Shown piece after piece: positions 1-7,404 of a DNA stretch of 18,501 bases. Both the position numbers and the translations under genes were made by a program. The DNA is taken from assembly GCA_000431315.1 (NCBI GenBank), contig HF989712.1, positions 1-18,501 on the forward strand, given 5' to 3'. The notes beneath the pieces were generated by a model that had not been told where the DNA came from, did no database searches, and was given only the letters and a program-made list of their open reading frames with translations. The stretch is from Brachyspira sp. CAG:484 (lineage in GTDB: Bacteria > Cyanobacteriota > Vampirovibrionia > Gastranaerophilales > Gastranaerophilaceae). Position 1 is the stretch's first letter. Every line of letters begins with the position of its first letter.

Positions 1-126
1 TGTTTTCGAGGCGATAGCGGAAGCGGAGCGTGAGAGTGTCCGAGAAAATAAATATTTTTTCTTATTTGTTTTTTCGCATCCGCTTAGTATAAGCGAGAAC
101 ACAGCGGAAGCGTGTTTGAGAAAACA
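1..126. repeat. GC-rich partly palindromic intergenic repeat region
   Basis: Two related units are visible. AGCGGAAGCG occurs at 16-25 and 103-112, each followed by a TGT..GAGAAAA segment (37-48 and 113-124). TGTTTTC at 1-7 is the inverse of GAAAACA at 120-126, so the stretch is bounded by short inverted ends. A perfect hairpin CGCTTA-GTA-TAAGCG sits at 81-95. The units are far richer in G and C than the surrounding DNA. A frame open from position 2 to a stop at 131-133 reads through, but it only translates the repeat and has no visible start, so I do not call it a gene. The remaining bases to 232 are AT-rich and should hold the promoter of the next gene, but no convincing -35/-10 pair was found. 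Confidence 0.5.
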
Positions 127-232
127 TATATAGCTTTTCAAACATGTTTTCATCTGCTTTTTTATTATAAACTATTTTAACAACTTTTTCAACACATAAA
201 TTTTGTGATAAAGTTAATGTGAGGGATTTGTT

Positions 233-1357
233 ATGAAAAAATTATTTATTTTACTTATTATGTTAACAGGGTTAATATCTCCTGTGTTTGCTGATGAAAG
301 TTCAGAATTACCATCTGTTACGGGAGTTGTTGAAAACATCCAATATGAAGATGTTCAGGGATTGCAGCAGGGAGATAACAGCGTAAAACAGGTTGTATTA
401 ATAAAGGTTCTTTCAGGAGAGTTTAAAGGAACTGAAAGACTTGTTGATAATATGCTGACCGGTAACCCTGCATATGACATCAACCTTAAACGCGGTGACA
501 AAGTTATTTTACATGCTGAAGCCAAAACTGAGGAAATAACTTCAGCTGATGATGTTGATTTTTTCATTGCTGATATTAAAAGAGATAATGCGCTATTAGG
601 AGTATCTGCTATATTTATAGCTTTATTGCTGCTTATAGGCAGAAAAAAAGGGATTTACAGCTTAATTTCCATTATAGCGACAGTTGCCTTAATATTCTTT
701 ATGCTTATGCCTATGATACTAAATGGGTTTTGCCCTATAGCTTCGGCAGTCCTTGTCGGCATTTTATCGACAATAATAACAATCTATCTTGTGGGAGGGC
801 TTAATTCAAAAAGTTCTTCTGCAATAATAGGAACATCTCTAAGCCTTGTTTTTGCAGGTGCTCTTTCTCTCTTAACCATATATTTAGCACACTTGACAGG
901 TTTTGCGGGTGAAGAAAGCATGTTTTTATATTCAGCACACCCGGATTTAAACTTTCCCGGACTTTTATCAGCTTCAATGATTATAGCTGCGCTCGGCGCA
1001 CTTATGGATACAGGAGTTTCAATAGCAAGCGCCATTAACGAAATTTATGAAACAGACAGAACTCTTTCGGTGAAACAGTTATTTACTTCCGGTATGAATA
1101 TAGGGAAAGATGTTATAGGTACAATGTCAAATACACTTATATTAGTATATTTAGGTTCAGCTTTACCGCTGGTATTGTTGTCAAACAATATTGATTTGCA
1201 AAAGTTTTTTAACTTAAATCAGGTAGCAACAGAAATTTCATCTGCTGTTATAGGAAGTATAGCAATACTTCTTTGTGTTCCGCTTACTGCAATTATAAGC
1301 GCATATTTGATAAAAAAACAAAAAACAAAAGTTGAATTTAATTTTGAAGAAGAATAA
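233..1357 (+). CDS. YibE/F-family multi-pass membrane protein
   Basis: The 374-residue protein starts with a signal peptide (MKKLFILLIMLTG.., cleavage probably after VFA near residue 20). A roughly 95-residue soluble region of beta-strand character follows. About seven hydrophobic helices lie between residues 117 and 360, then a charged tail. The helix segment containing MDTGVSIASAI (residues about 258-268) and the overall order match the YibE/F family, whose biochemical role is not established; transport has been suggested. A GAGGG Shine-Dalgarno site at 221-225 supports the ATG. The gene stands alone and ends in a hairpin shared with metK. I am confident of the family and of an inner-membrane location, but not of any substrate. 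Confidence 0.85.
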   Translation: MKKLFILLIMLTGLISPVFADESSELPSVTGVVENIQYEDVQGLQQGDNSVKQVVLIKVLSGEFKGTERLVDNMLTGNPAYDINLKRGDKVILHAEAKTEEITSADDVDFFIADIKRDNALLGVSAIFIALLLLIGRKKGIYSLISIIATVALIFFMLMPMILNGFCPIASAVLVGILSTIITIYLVGGLNSKSSSAIIGTSLSLVFAGALSLLTIYLAHLTGFAGEESMFLYSAHPDLNFPGLLSASMIIAALGALMDTGVSIASAINEIYETDRTLSVKQLFTSGMNIGKDVIGTMSNTLILVYLGSALPLVLLSNNIDLQKFFNLNQVATEISSAVIGSIAILLCVPLTAIISAYLIKKQKTKVEFNFEEE

Positions 1358-1387
1358 AAAAGGAGAGTTGTTTAACTCTCCTTTTTT
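1355..1387. terminator. Bidirectional intrinsic terminator between the YibE/F gene and metK
   Basis: The stem AGGAGAGTT (1361-1369) pairs with AACTCTCCT (1374-1382) around a 4-base GTTT loop. It is flanked by an A run on the left and a T run on the right, so it can end transcription from both convergent genes. Confidence 0.85.
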
Positions 1388-1408
1388 AAATAATCCATAT
1401 ATTTGTAC

Positions 1409-2683
1409 TTACTTAGCACAAGAACATAAACCGCAAGCCTGAGATTTCAAAGCTTCAGCTTTTTCAGTTCTTTCCCAAGGTACATCAATATCGGTTCTGC
1501 CCATATGACCGTAAGCTGCTAATAATTGATAGAACTTACCGCCGTTTTTAGCAGGCAATCCGCGCAAATCAAATTGCTTGATAATTGCAGCAGGTCTTAA
1601 ATCAAAGTTTTTGAATACCAATTCAGAAATTTCATCATCAGAGATTTTACCTGTACCGAAAGTATCAACCATGATTGAAACAGGTTCAGCTACACCGATT
1701 GCATAAGCAAGTTCGATTTCGCATTTTTCAGCCAAACCGGCAGCAACGATGTTTTTAGCAACCCATCTTGACGCATACGCAGCAGATCTGTCAACTTTTG
1801 TAGGGTCTTTTCCAGAGAAAGCTCCGCCACCATGACGTGAATAACCGCCGTAGGTATCAACAATAATTTTACGGCCTGTTAAACCTGCATCGCCCTGAGG
1901 ACCGCCTACAACAAATCTTCCTGACGGATTTACAAGAATTTTTGTTTCGCTGTCAAGTTTAATTGCTTCATTAGCAAAAACTGCGTCTATAACATATTTT
2001 TTAATATCGTTTTTAATTATTTCCTGAACTTTTGAATTGTCAGTTACGCCGTTAATCTCAGGATCATGCTGGGTTGAAATTAACACAGTATCAATTCTTG
2101 AAGGTTTACCGTCAACATATTCAACAGTAACCTGTGATTTACCATCCGGTCTGAGATAATTTACAATACCCTGTTTTCTAACCTGAGCAAGTCTGTAAGA
2201 AAGCTTGTGGGCAAGACTGATAGGCAAAGGCATCAATTCAGGAGTTTCGTTACAAGCGTAACCAAACATAATACCCTGATCGCCAGCACCAATATTTTCA
2301 GTTTCTGAAGTTGAAGTATCAGCATTATCGCTTCTTGTTTCAAACGCTTTGTTTACACCGCCGGCAATATCGCATGATTGTTCATCAATACTGGTTAAAA
2401 CAGCACAGGTTTTATAATCAAAACCGCCGCCTTCACGACCGACATAGCCGATATTTTTAATAGTATTTCTTACAACTGAAGGAATGTCTACATAACAATC
2501 AGATGTAATTTCTCCGCAAACGAGAGCCATACCTGTGGTAACAGTAGTTTCGGCAGCTACGCGTGACTGCGGATATTTTGTCAAAAACTCGTCCAAAATT
2601 GCATCAGAAATCTGATCGCATACTTTGTCGGGGTGACCTTCTGTAACTGATTCAGAAGTGAATAAAAAGTTTTTTGGTGTCAT
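1409..2683 (-). CDS. metK: S-adenosylmethionine synthase (methionine adenosyltransferase)
   Basis: This cytoplasmic enzyme makes S-adenosylmethionine from methionine and ATP. Family signatures are clear: GHPDKVCDQISDAILD near the N-terminus, GAGDQGIMFGYA in the middle, the glycine-rich GGPQGDAGLTGRKIIVD, and GGGAFSGKDPTKVDRSAAY. I place the start at the ATG at 2683 (424 residues). The in-frame TTG at 2689 is only 3 bases from the AAGGAG site (2693-2698), whereas the ATG is 9 bases away. The protein is somewhat longer than many relatives and ends in an unusual cysteine-rich tail, CGLCSCAK (Cys417, Cys420, Cys422). It is transcribed divergently from the cupin gene, and a GC-rich palindrome lies in its leader. 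Confidence 0.98.
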   Translation of the reverse strand: MTPKNFLFTSESVTEGHPDKVCDQISDAILDEFLTKYPQSRVAAETTVTTGMALVCGEITSDCYVDIPSVVRNTIKNIGYVGREGGGFDYKTCAVLTSIDEQSCDIAGGVNKAFETRSDNADTSTSETENIGAGDQGIMFGYACNETPELMPLPISLAHKLSYRLAQVRKQGIVNYLRPDGKSQVTVEYVDGKPSRIDTVLISTQHDPEINGVTDNSKVQEIIKNDIKKYVIDAVFANEAIKLDSETKILVNPSGRFVVGGPQGDAGLTGRKIIVDTYGGYSRHGGGAFSGKDPTKVDRSAAYASRWVAKNIVAAGLAEKCEIELAYAIGVAEPVSIMVDTFGTGKISDDEISELVFKNFDLRPAAIIKQFDLRGLPAKNGGKFYQLLAAYGHMGRTDIDVPWERTEKAEALKSQACGLCSCAK

Positions 2684-2710
2684 TTCCAATTTCTCCTTAA
2701 TTTGTTTTTG

Positions 2711-2745
2711 TACCGGCCGGTAAGTTTTTTAATTCCAACCCGGCC
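2711..2745 (-). promoter_or_regulatory. GC-rich palindrome/hairpin in the metK leader
   Basis: The perfect 12-bp palindrome TACCGGCCGGTA (2711-2722) lies about a dozen bases before the metK Shine-Dalgarno site. GGCCGG (2715-2720) can instead pair with CCGGCC (2740-2745), giving a hairpin with a 19-base loop in the mRNA. It is conspicuous in otherwise AT-rich DNA. It could be an operator or a leader RNA element. It does not match any SAM riboswitch class that I can recognise by eye. Confidence 0.4.
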
Positions 2746-2796
2746 ACATCATTAAAATACAGTTTAACTCTAAAAGTTTTTAAAAGCAAATAATGT

Positions 2797-2812
2797 ATTA
2801 ATATATATTAAT
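2797..2812. repeat. AT palindrome between metK and the cupin gene
   Basis: ATTAATATATATTAAT is a perfect 16-bp palindrome in the divergent intergenic region. It may be an operator or simply low-complexity AT sequence. Confidence 0.25.
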
Positions 2813-2896
2813 CTAAATTTCGCTAACTGAGCAATGTACTTTTACGCAGGCGGGAGTTTTAATAATTTTGTCAGTAAAAATTACGGGGAGAAATTT

Positions 2897-3202
2897 ATGT
2901 TTTTTAATGTACTTAAAATTAAAGATCTTGTTGATTTAGACGAAAAAAAGTTTGACAGAGTTCCTTTAATGGAGAGCGAACATGGAAGCCTTAATGCTAT
3001 TGCAATAAAAAAAGATGAAATTATTGATACACACACTTCTGCAAATGATGCTGCGGTATGTGTTTATGACGGAGAAATCGAAATTCATTTTGATGCTGAA
3101 AAATTCAAAGTCGAAAAAGGAGAACTGCTTATGTTCAAAAAAGATAAGGAACATAAAGTTGTTGCACTTAAAGACAGCAAATTTCTTCTTATAAAAATTT
3201 AA
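2897..3202 (+). CDS. Small single-domain cupin protein
   Basis: The 101-residue protein has a compact cupin fold pattern. A first motif, HTSANDAAVCVYDGEIEIHF, is followed by a second, KGELLMFKKDKEHKV, giving possible metal-ligand histidines in each motif. Such proteins bind small ligands or metals, and the substrate cannot be predicted. I choose the ATG at 2897 because GGGGAG (2885-2890) lies 6 bases upstream. The earlier in-frame ATG at 2834 adds 21 residues that lie outside the cupin fold and has no ribosome-binding site. Its stop codon overlaps the stop of the opposite-strand gene at 3199-3363 (4 shared bases). There is no signal peptide, so it is probably cytoplasmic. Confidence 0.8.
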   Translation: MFFNVLKIKDLVDLDEKKFDRVPLMESEHGSLNAIAIKKDEIIDTHTSANDAAVCVYDGEIEIHFDAEKFKVEKGELLMFKKDKEHKVVALKDSKFLLIKI

Positions 3203-3363
3203 GCGTTCTTTTCATATGAAACATTAACAATGATTTCATTTTCTGAAACCTCTGTAATTGCCCAACGTAAAGGATTAATACTGTGTTTTGCAAACTCTTC
3301 CTCAATATATGCAGGCTCAAGCGGAGGTTTCAGACTTATTTTAATATTCTCGGAAACTATCAT
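3199..3363 (-). CDS. Small hypothetical protein (54 aa), probably leaderless
   Basis: The frame encodes 54 residues, beginning MIVSENIKISLKPPLEP and ending NVSYEKNA. It is acidic with a balanced, protein-like composition and no membrane segment. I do not recognise a family. It is too short for many gene callers. Support for a real gene comes from the promoter: a near-consensus -35/-10 pair (3394-3399 and 3371-3376, 17-bp spacer) puts the predicted transcription start on the A of this ATG. An in-frame stop just upstream excludes a longer form. There is no Shine-Dalgarno sequence, as expected for a leaderless message. It is tail-to-tail with the cupin gene. Confidence 0.6.
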   Translation of the reverse strand: MIVSENIKISLKPPLEPAYIEEEFAKHSINPLRWAITEVSENEIIVNVSYEKNA

Positions 3364-3370
3364 ATACTAA

Positions 3371-3399
3371 ATAATATAAAAAAATATGCTTCCGGACAA
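3371..3399 (-). promoter_or_regulatory. Sigma70-type promoter for the leaderless 54-aa gene
   Basis: -35 TTGTCC (3394-3399), 17-bp spacer, -10 TATTAT (3371-3376). Seven bases separate the -10 from the ATG, so transcription is predicted to start at the start codon. Confidence 0.55.
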
Positions 3400-3424
3400 G
3401 TTTATCTATAAAAATAATTTTAGG

Positions 3425-3453
3425 TTGAATATTTTACAAAAATAATTTATAAT
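3425..3453 (+). promoter_or_regulatory. Promoter of the poly-G pilin-like gene
   Basis: -35 TTGAAT (3425-3430), exact 17-bp spacer, consensus -10 TATAAT (3448-3453). It is followed by a very strong AAGGAGG ribosome-binding site (3461-3467) ahead of the ATG at 3476. The paired gene at 18331 has the same architecture. The gene is therefore equipped for expression despite its frame break. Confidence 0.75.
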
Positions 3454-3460
3454 AAACAAA

Positions 3461-3648
3461 AAGGAGGACAATCACATGCAAAACACAGTTATAGCTTCAA
3501 AATCTCTGAGGGGGGGGGGGCTTAGATAACGCCGGCGGGCTTTTTCACGCTTCGGGATTATCCCGGTCCGCGTTTACCTTGGCGGAAGTTTTAATTACTC
3601 TTGGTATTATAGGTGTGGTTGCGGCTATGACGATGCCGATATTAACAG
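3461..3648 (+). repeat. Direct repeat copy 1 (Shine-Dalgarno, leader, poly-G, pilin N-terminus)
   Basis: This stretch is nearly identical to 18316-18501. The matching part covers AAGGAGGACA, the leader codons, the G tract, the GC-rich GCCGGCGGGC segment, a CGGGA-TTA-TCCCG hairpin (3553-3565) and the start of the pilin helix. Differences are single substitutions. The GC-rich segment between the tract and the helix contrasts with the AT-rich surroundings. Confidence 0.85.
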
Positions 3649-4271
3649 CAAAGTACCAGGAACGGGTTTTGGTTACAAGAGCTAAAAAGACCTATTCAAC
3701 AATTCTTGCTGCAATAAATACTTATAAAGCTGATAATGAAGTATTTGACGTAAGCGGATTATTTGATACAAATAATACATCATTACAAACATTACAGAAT
3801 TTTTCAAAATATTTTAAAGTAAGCATGATTTGCGATACAAAAAGTAACGGATGTCAGGGTAAGTATAAAGTAAAAAAGACAAAACGGAGTCCCGACGGGA
3901 AGGGTGGTACGGCGATGCTGACACCATCAAGTTCAAGCCCGAGAATGTCTTTAACTGATGGCAGCATTATCTGGATTACCCAGTATTCAAACTGTAATCA
4001 ATATTATGAAACAGGCAGCAATAAATATGATGAAGATGGAAATCTTATAGAAAGCAACCCATGGACAAGAACATATTGTGCAAGTTTGTGCTTTGACACA
4101 AACGGGAAACAGAAACCAAATCAGGCAGGACAGGATTACTTCTGCTTTGGAGTTAAACAGAACGGAACCATTTATGGCCATAACACAACTAATACCGGAA
4201 GCATTACATCTGTACTGGCTAACGATAAACTAAATGATGTTGAAAATTACTCGGAAGGTTCTTGGAAATAA
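3476..4271 (+). CDS. Type IV pilin-like prepilin, leader out of frame at an 11-G tract
   Basis: From the ATG at 3476 (strong Shine-Dalgarno) the leader reads MQNTVIASKSLRGGGLR and hits TAA at 3527. Removing one G from the tract at 3510-3520 joins it to a full 264-residue pilin-like protein, ...GLSRSAFTLAEVLITLGII. In that protein Ala32/Phe33 would be the prepilin cleavage site and Glu37 the conserved +5 glutamate. The TTG at 3579 lies inside the hydrophobic helix segment and cannot be a natural start. The pilin frame has a TGA directly before the G run and no start codon between it and 3579. The C-terminal half is cysteine-containing, with FDTNGKQKPNQAGQDYF, a motif shared by the other pilins here. 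The frame break may be a phase-variable OFF state, a frameshift or transcriptional-slippage site, or a homopolymer error. Confidence 0.8.
3510..3520 (+). repeat. Homopolymeric G tract (11 G) in the pilin leader
   Basis: Eleven consecutive G follow CTGA. The tract separates the leader frame from the pilin frame by one base. The same element with 10 G after CTGAA lies at 18366-18375. Tract length changes by slipped-strand mispairing are a known phase-variation mechanism. Confidence 0.9.
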
Positions 4272-6116
4272 TTATTCAACCGTTACTGATTTTGCAAGAT
4301 TTCTCGGCTGGTCTACATCTTTGCCGAGAAATTCTGCTATATAATAAGCCAAAAGCTGGAGAGGAACCATGGCAACCACCGGAGAGAACAGTTCCTGTAC
4401 TTCCGGAACTCTGATAATATAATCAAATAAATCATCTAACTTTTCATCATTAGAGTTTGTAAGAGCAATCATCCTTGCGTTACGTGCTTTTGCTTCCTCG
4501 CTGTTTGAAAGAAGTTTTTCATAAACAACACCGTTCATTAGAATTGATAAAACAGGCATTGTTTCATCAAGCATAGCAATAGGTCCATGTTTGAGTTCTC
4601 CTGCAGGATAGCCTGTTGCATTTATATAGCTTATTTCTTTAAGTTTCAAAGCACCCTCAAGAGCTGTCGGGAAATTAATACCTCTTGCTATATAAATAAA
4701 ATCCTTTGTAGCAGCATAAGCTCTTGCACATTTTTGAATATCTTCGGTATGTGCCAGAATTCTTTCAACCTTCTGCGGTAAAAGCATTAATTCAGCCTTT
4801 AATGAAGTAAGGGTATCTTTATCTACGCTGTCTTTTACCTCAGCCATATACAAAGCTAAAAGATAGAAAGCCATTAGCTGTGCAATATAAGATTTTGTAG
4901 CGGCAACGGAAACTTCGATTCCTGCATTAACGGAAATAAGGCTGTCTGCAAGTCTTGCCATTGCAGAATCAGGTCTGTTTGTGATAATCAGGGCATGCGA
5001 GCCTTTTTCTTTTGCCTGTTTAATTGCAGTAAGCGTATCGGCTGTTTCTCCGGACTGGGAAACTCCTATAACAAGCGTATGATTATCTGTAACAGTTTTT
5101 CTGTAAATATACTCACTTGAAGCTTCAACATCAACAGCTATTCCACAGAAATTTTCAATCAGATATTTACCAACCATTGCTGCATGAAGAGATGTTCCGC
5201 AGGCAATTATCTGTATTCTGTTAAGATTTTTAAGAGTATCTTTATTTAGCTTAACCTCATTTAAAACAATATGTTCATCCGGTGCATGAAGCTTCCCTAC
5301 AAGAATATTTCTGATTACATCAGGCTGTTCATGTATTTCCTTCAGCATAAAGTGCTTATAACCGCGTTTGCTGAGTGCAACCGGCTCCCAGGGAAGCGTT
5401 TCAATTTTTGGCTGAAGCTCTTTTCCGTCAGAATTTACAAGAAGCATCTTTTCCGGAGTTAATGTAACTATCTCATTATCGTTTAAGTACATTGCTCTGT
5501 TTGTATGTTTTATAATTGCAGGAACATCAGATGCCGCATAAAATTCACCTTCACCTACCCCTACAAGCAGAGGAGCATTTCTTTTGGTCGCAACAATTGT
5601 ATTTTTATAATCATTGTGCATTACACAAAGTGCATAAGCACCTTCCAAATCTTTTGCAGCAAATCTTACTGCTTCTGTTAAGTCCTTTGTCTGTGCATAT
5701 TTTTTTGCAACAAGATGCGCCACAACTTCAGTATCTGTTTGAGAGCGGAAAGTACAGCCGTCTTTTGCAAGCTGTTCTCTTAATTCTTTATAATTTTCGA
5801 TAATTCCGTTGTGAACGATAACAAGTCTTCCGCATGTACAGGTGTGAGGATGTGCATTTAAAACAGTAGGAGCGCCATGTGTTGCCCATCTGATATGACC
5901 TATACCGCAGGTTGCTGATGTAAATTCGCTTACATGTCCGCTTAATACATTAGACAAATTTTCAAGCTTTCCTTCAGCCTTATAAACTTTAATATCATCT
6001 CCGCACTTTACAGCAATTCCTGAGGAATCATATCCTCTGTATTCCAACTGCTTAAGTCCGTCAATCAATATATCAACAACAGATTTATTTCCGGTATATC
6101 CTACTATTCCGCACAT
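4272..6116 (-). CDS. glmS: Glutamine-fructose-6-phosphate aminotransferase (isomerizing)
   Basis: The enzyme converts fructose 6-phosphate and glutamine to glucosamine 6-phosphate, the first committed step toward UDP-N-acetylglucosamine for peptidoglycan and lipopolysaccharide. The 614-residue length is normal. It begins MCGIVGY, placing the nucleophilic Cys2 at the N-terminus after Met removal. The glutaminase domain carries GHIRWATHG and HNGIIENY. Two sugar-isomerase (SIS) domains follow, with GVSQSGETADT in the first, and the protein ends in the conserved DQPRNLAKSVTVE. GGAGAG lies 6 bases before the ATG. The stop codon directly abuts the stop of the opposing pilin gene with no spacer and no visible terminator. 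No glmS ribozyme fits in the short upstream region. Confidence 0.98.
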   Translation of the reverse strand: MCGIVGYTGNKSVVDILIDGLKQLEYRGYDSSGIAVKCGDDIKVYKAEGKLENLSNVLSGHVSEFTSATCGIGHIRWATHGAPTVLNAHPHTCTCGRLVIVHNGIIENYKELREQLAKDGCTFRSQTDTEVVAHLVAKKYAQTKDLTEAVRFAAKDLEGAYALCVMHNDYKNTIVATKRNAPLLVGVGEGEFYAASDVPAIIKHTNRAMYLNDNEIVTLTPEKMLLVNSDGKELQPKIETLPWEPVALSKRGYKHFMLKEIHEQPDVIRNILVGKLHAPDEHIVLNEVKLNKDTLKNLNRIQIIACGTSLHAAMVGKYLIENFCGIAVDVEASSEYIYRKTVTDNHTLVIGVSQSGETADTLTAIKQAKEKGSHALIITNRPDSAMARLADSLISVNAGIEVSVAATKSYIAQLMAFYLLALYMAEVKDSVDKDTLTSLKAELMLLPQKVERILAHTEDIQKCARAYAATKDFIYIARGINFPTALEGALKLKEISYINATGYPAGELKHGPIAMLDETMPVLSILMNGVVYEKLLSNSEEAKARNARMIALTNSNDEKLDDLFDYIIRVPEVQELFSPVVAMVPLQLLAYYIAEFLGKDVDQPRNLAKSVTVE

Positions 6117-6151
6117 ATCTTCTCTCCAATCAAATTATAAACTGTAACGAC

Positions 6152-6179
6152 ATTATAGCATTTAAAAATTTAAAATAAA
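6152..6179 (-). promoter_or_regulatory. Probable glmS promoter
   Basis: A consensus -10 TATAAT (6152-6157) lies 35 bases before the glmS ATG. The -35 candidate TTTATT (6174-6179, 16-bp spacer) is weak. Confidence 0.45.
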
Positions 6180-6206
6180 CTATCCTTATAAAAGTTTTAC
6201 ATCCTC

Positions 6207-6235
6207 TTGCAAAATTAAAATCAGTATAGTAGAAT
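6207..6235 (+). promoter_or_regulatory. Promoter of the metalloprotease operon
   Basis: -35 TTGCAA (6207-6212), 17-bp spacer, -10 TAGAAT (6230-6235). It lies upstream of an AAGGAG site and the ATG at 6267. Confidence 0.6.
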
Positions 6236-6266
6236 TGAACTCGGAATTAAGAAAAAAGGAGTTATT

Positions 6267-6971
6267 ATGAAGAAATTTCTTGTACTGTTAGGGGTTATTT
6301 TACTTGGTACTGCAGCATTTGCAGATGTTATGTATGTAGAAACAAATTTAAACATGGACAACTTCTGGGAGAAGAATGGTAAAGACGAACAAAAAGTTCT
6401 AAATATAGGTCATAGAATTCTTTATAAAAATAAAATTTCAAAAAGAATACCGATTATAATGAACCGCAGCACTACAGAAATAAATGCAACTTCCCAGATT
6501 TTTGATAAAACAGTAACTGTATATTCCGGAATTTTGCCTTACATAGATAGTGATGATGAACTTGCTGCTGTTATGGCGCATGAAATTGCACATTCTGTCG
6601 AAGCTTACGGCGGTCCGATAAAATATATTGCGATGAATGTTAACTCTAAATCTTACGAAATAAAAGCCGACTTAAAAGGGATTGATTATATGGTTAACGC
6701 AGGATATAACCCGATTGCTGCAATAATAGTTGCAACTAAAATTTATCCTGAGCCAATGTGGGACTGGGGCTTTACATCAACACACCCGAAAGGCTCTAAA
6801 AGAGTAATGGCTATGTATAAATATATTTACAAAAAATATCCGCAGTTTTTGAATTCTGATATGACACATAGTATTTATTACAGGAATTTTGAATTTGCTA
6901 TGGAAAGAGAGATAAAAGGTTTCCTTGCTAAAGAAAAAAGCCGCAAATATCAAAAAGACGGAGATTTATAA
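6267..6971 (+). CDS. Exported M48-family zinc metallopeptidase
   Basis: The 234-residue protein has a signal peptide (MKKFLVLLGVILLGTAAFA, residues 1-19), so it should act in the periplasm or outside the cell. The catalytic motif HEIAH is at residues 105-109 within LAAVMAHEIAHS, and the likely third zinc ligand is Glu131 in EIKAD. This is the pattern of M48 peptidases of the LoiP/BepA/Oma1 type, some of which handle envelope protein quality control. Unlike BepA it lacks a tetratricopeptide tail. It heads a three-gene operon: its stop overlaps the next ATG by one base, and both downstream products also have signal peptides. They may be substrates or partners, but that is an inference. Confidence 0.9.
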   Translation: MKKFLVLLGVILLGTAAFADVMYVETNLNMDNFWEKNGKDEQKVLNIGHRILYKNKISKRIPIIMNRSTTEINATSQIFDKTVTVYSGILPYIDSDDELAAVMAHEIAHSVEAYGGPIKYIAMNVNSKSYEIKADLKGIDYMVNAGYNPIAAIIVATKIYPEPMWDWGFTSTHPKGSKRVMAMYKYIYKKYPQFLNSDMTHSIYYRNFEFAMEREIKGFLAKEKSRKYQKDGDL

Positions 6972-7402
6972 TGTTTAAAAAGTTTCTTGCACTGGGACTT
7001 TTAATAATCGGCAGCAGTGCTGCGGCATCAGAATTTCTGATAAAAGTTACTCCTGCCGAAAAAATTACAACAGCGGGCGACAAAATTCAGGAAGGTGATG
7101 AAGTTCAGTTTCAGGTTGTCAGCAGTACTTCGCCCAAAATAAAAAAAGGTGAAAAAATTTCCGGGTATATAACTTATTACGAGAACAACGGCTTTGGCGG
7201 AAGAGAAGCTACAATCAGCATTGAACAGTTCAAATCCGCTTCAGGAACTGAATTAAACGGAACAGTCTTTGCAAAAGGCAACCAGCATAACCAGTTTATG
7301 GAATTTAACGAAACAACATTAATTCCACCGCTCTGGACAAGAGGCGGCGAGGTTACACTGATTCCTGAGAAAGATGTTTTCCTTTTGTATTTGGAGAAAT
7401 AA
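6971..7402 (+). CDS. Secreted protein of unknown function, paralog A
   Basis: The 143-residue protein has a signal peptide (residues 1 to about 19, ending SSAAAS). The mature part looks beta-rich. I recognise no domain. It resembles its downstream neighbour: both mature proteins open with the pattern VK(I/V)xPxExI(S/T)TAxDxIxxGDxxxF, and both later have a GY/GIxxYxxxNG segment. They therefore appear to be diverged tandem duplicates. Its ATG overlaps the metalloprotease stop (TAATG), which indicates translational coupling. No lipobox or transmembrane anchor is visible after the signal peptide. Confidence 0.75.
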   Translation: MFKKFLALGLLIIGSSAAASEFLIKVTPAEKITTAGDKIQEGDEVQFQVVSSTSPKIKKGEKISGYITYYENNGFGGREATISIEQFKSASGTELNGTVFAKGNQHNQFMEFNETTLIPPLWTRGGEVTLIPEKDVFLLYLEK

Positions 7403-7404
7403 AA

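Noticed and set aside
2..133. Frame open from the window edge, reading FEAIAEAERESVRENK
   Set aside because: It consists of translated repeat units, has no visible start within the window, and the second half reads through a hairpin. It is more likely non-coding repeat DNA.
2834..2896. Upstream 21-codon extension of the cupin gene
   Set aside because: It has no ribosome-binding site and lies outside the cupin domain, whereas GGGGAG is well placed for the ATG at 2897.
3579..4271. Pilin gene starting at TTG 3579
   Set aside because: This start lies inside the conserved AFTLAEV segment, removes the leader and cleavage site, and has no ribosome-binding site. The leader at 3476 plus a frame shift explains the gene better.
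6117..6266. glmS ribozyme upstream of glmS
   Set aside because: The region is about 150 bases, AT-rich, shared with a divergent promoter, and shows none of the expected structured core.
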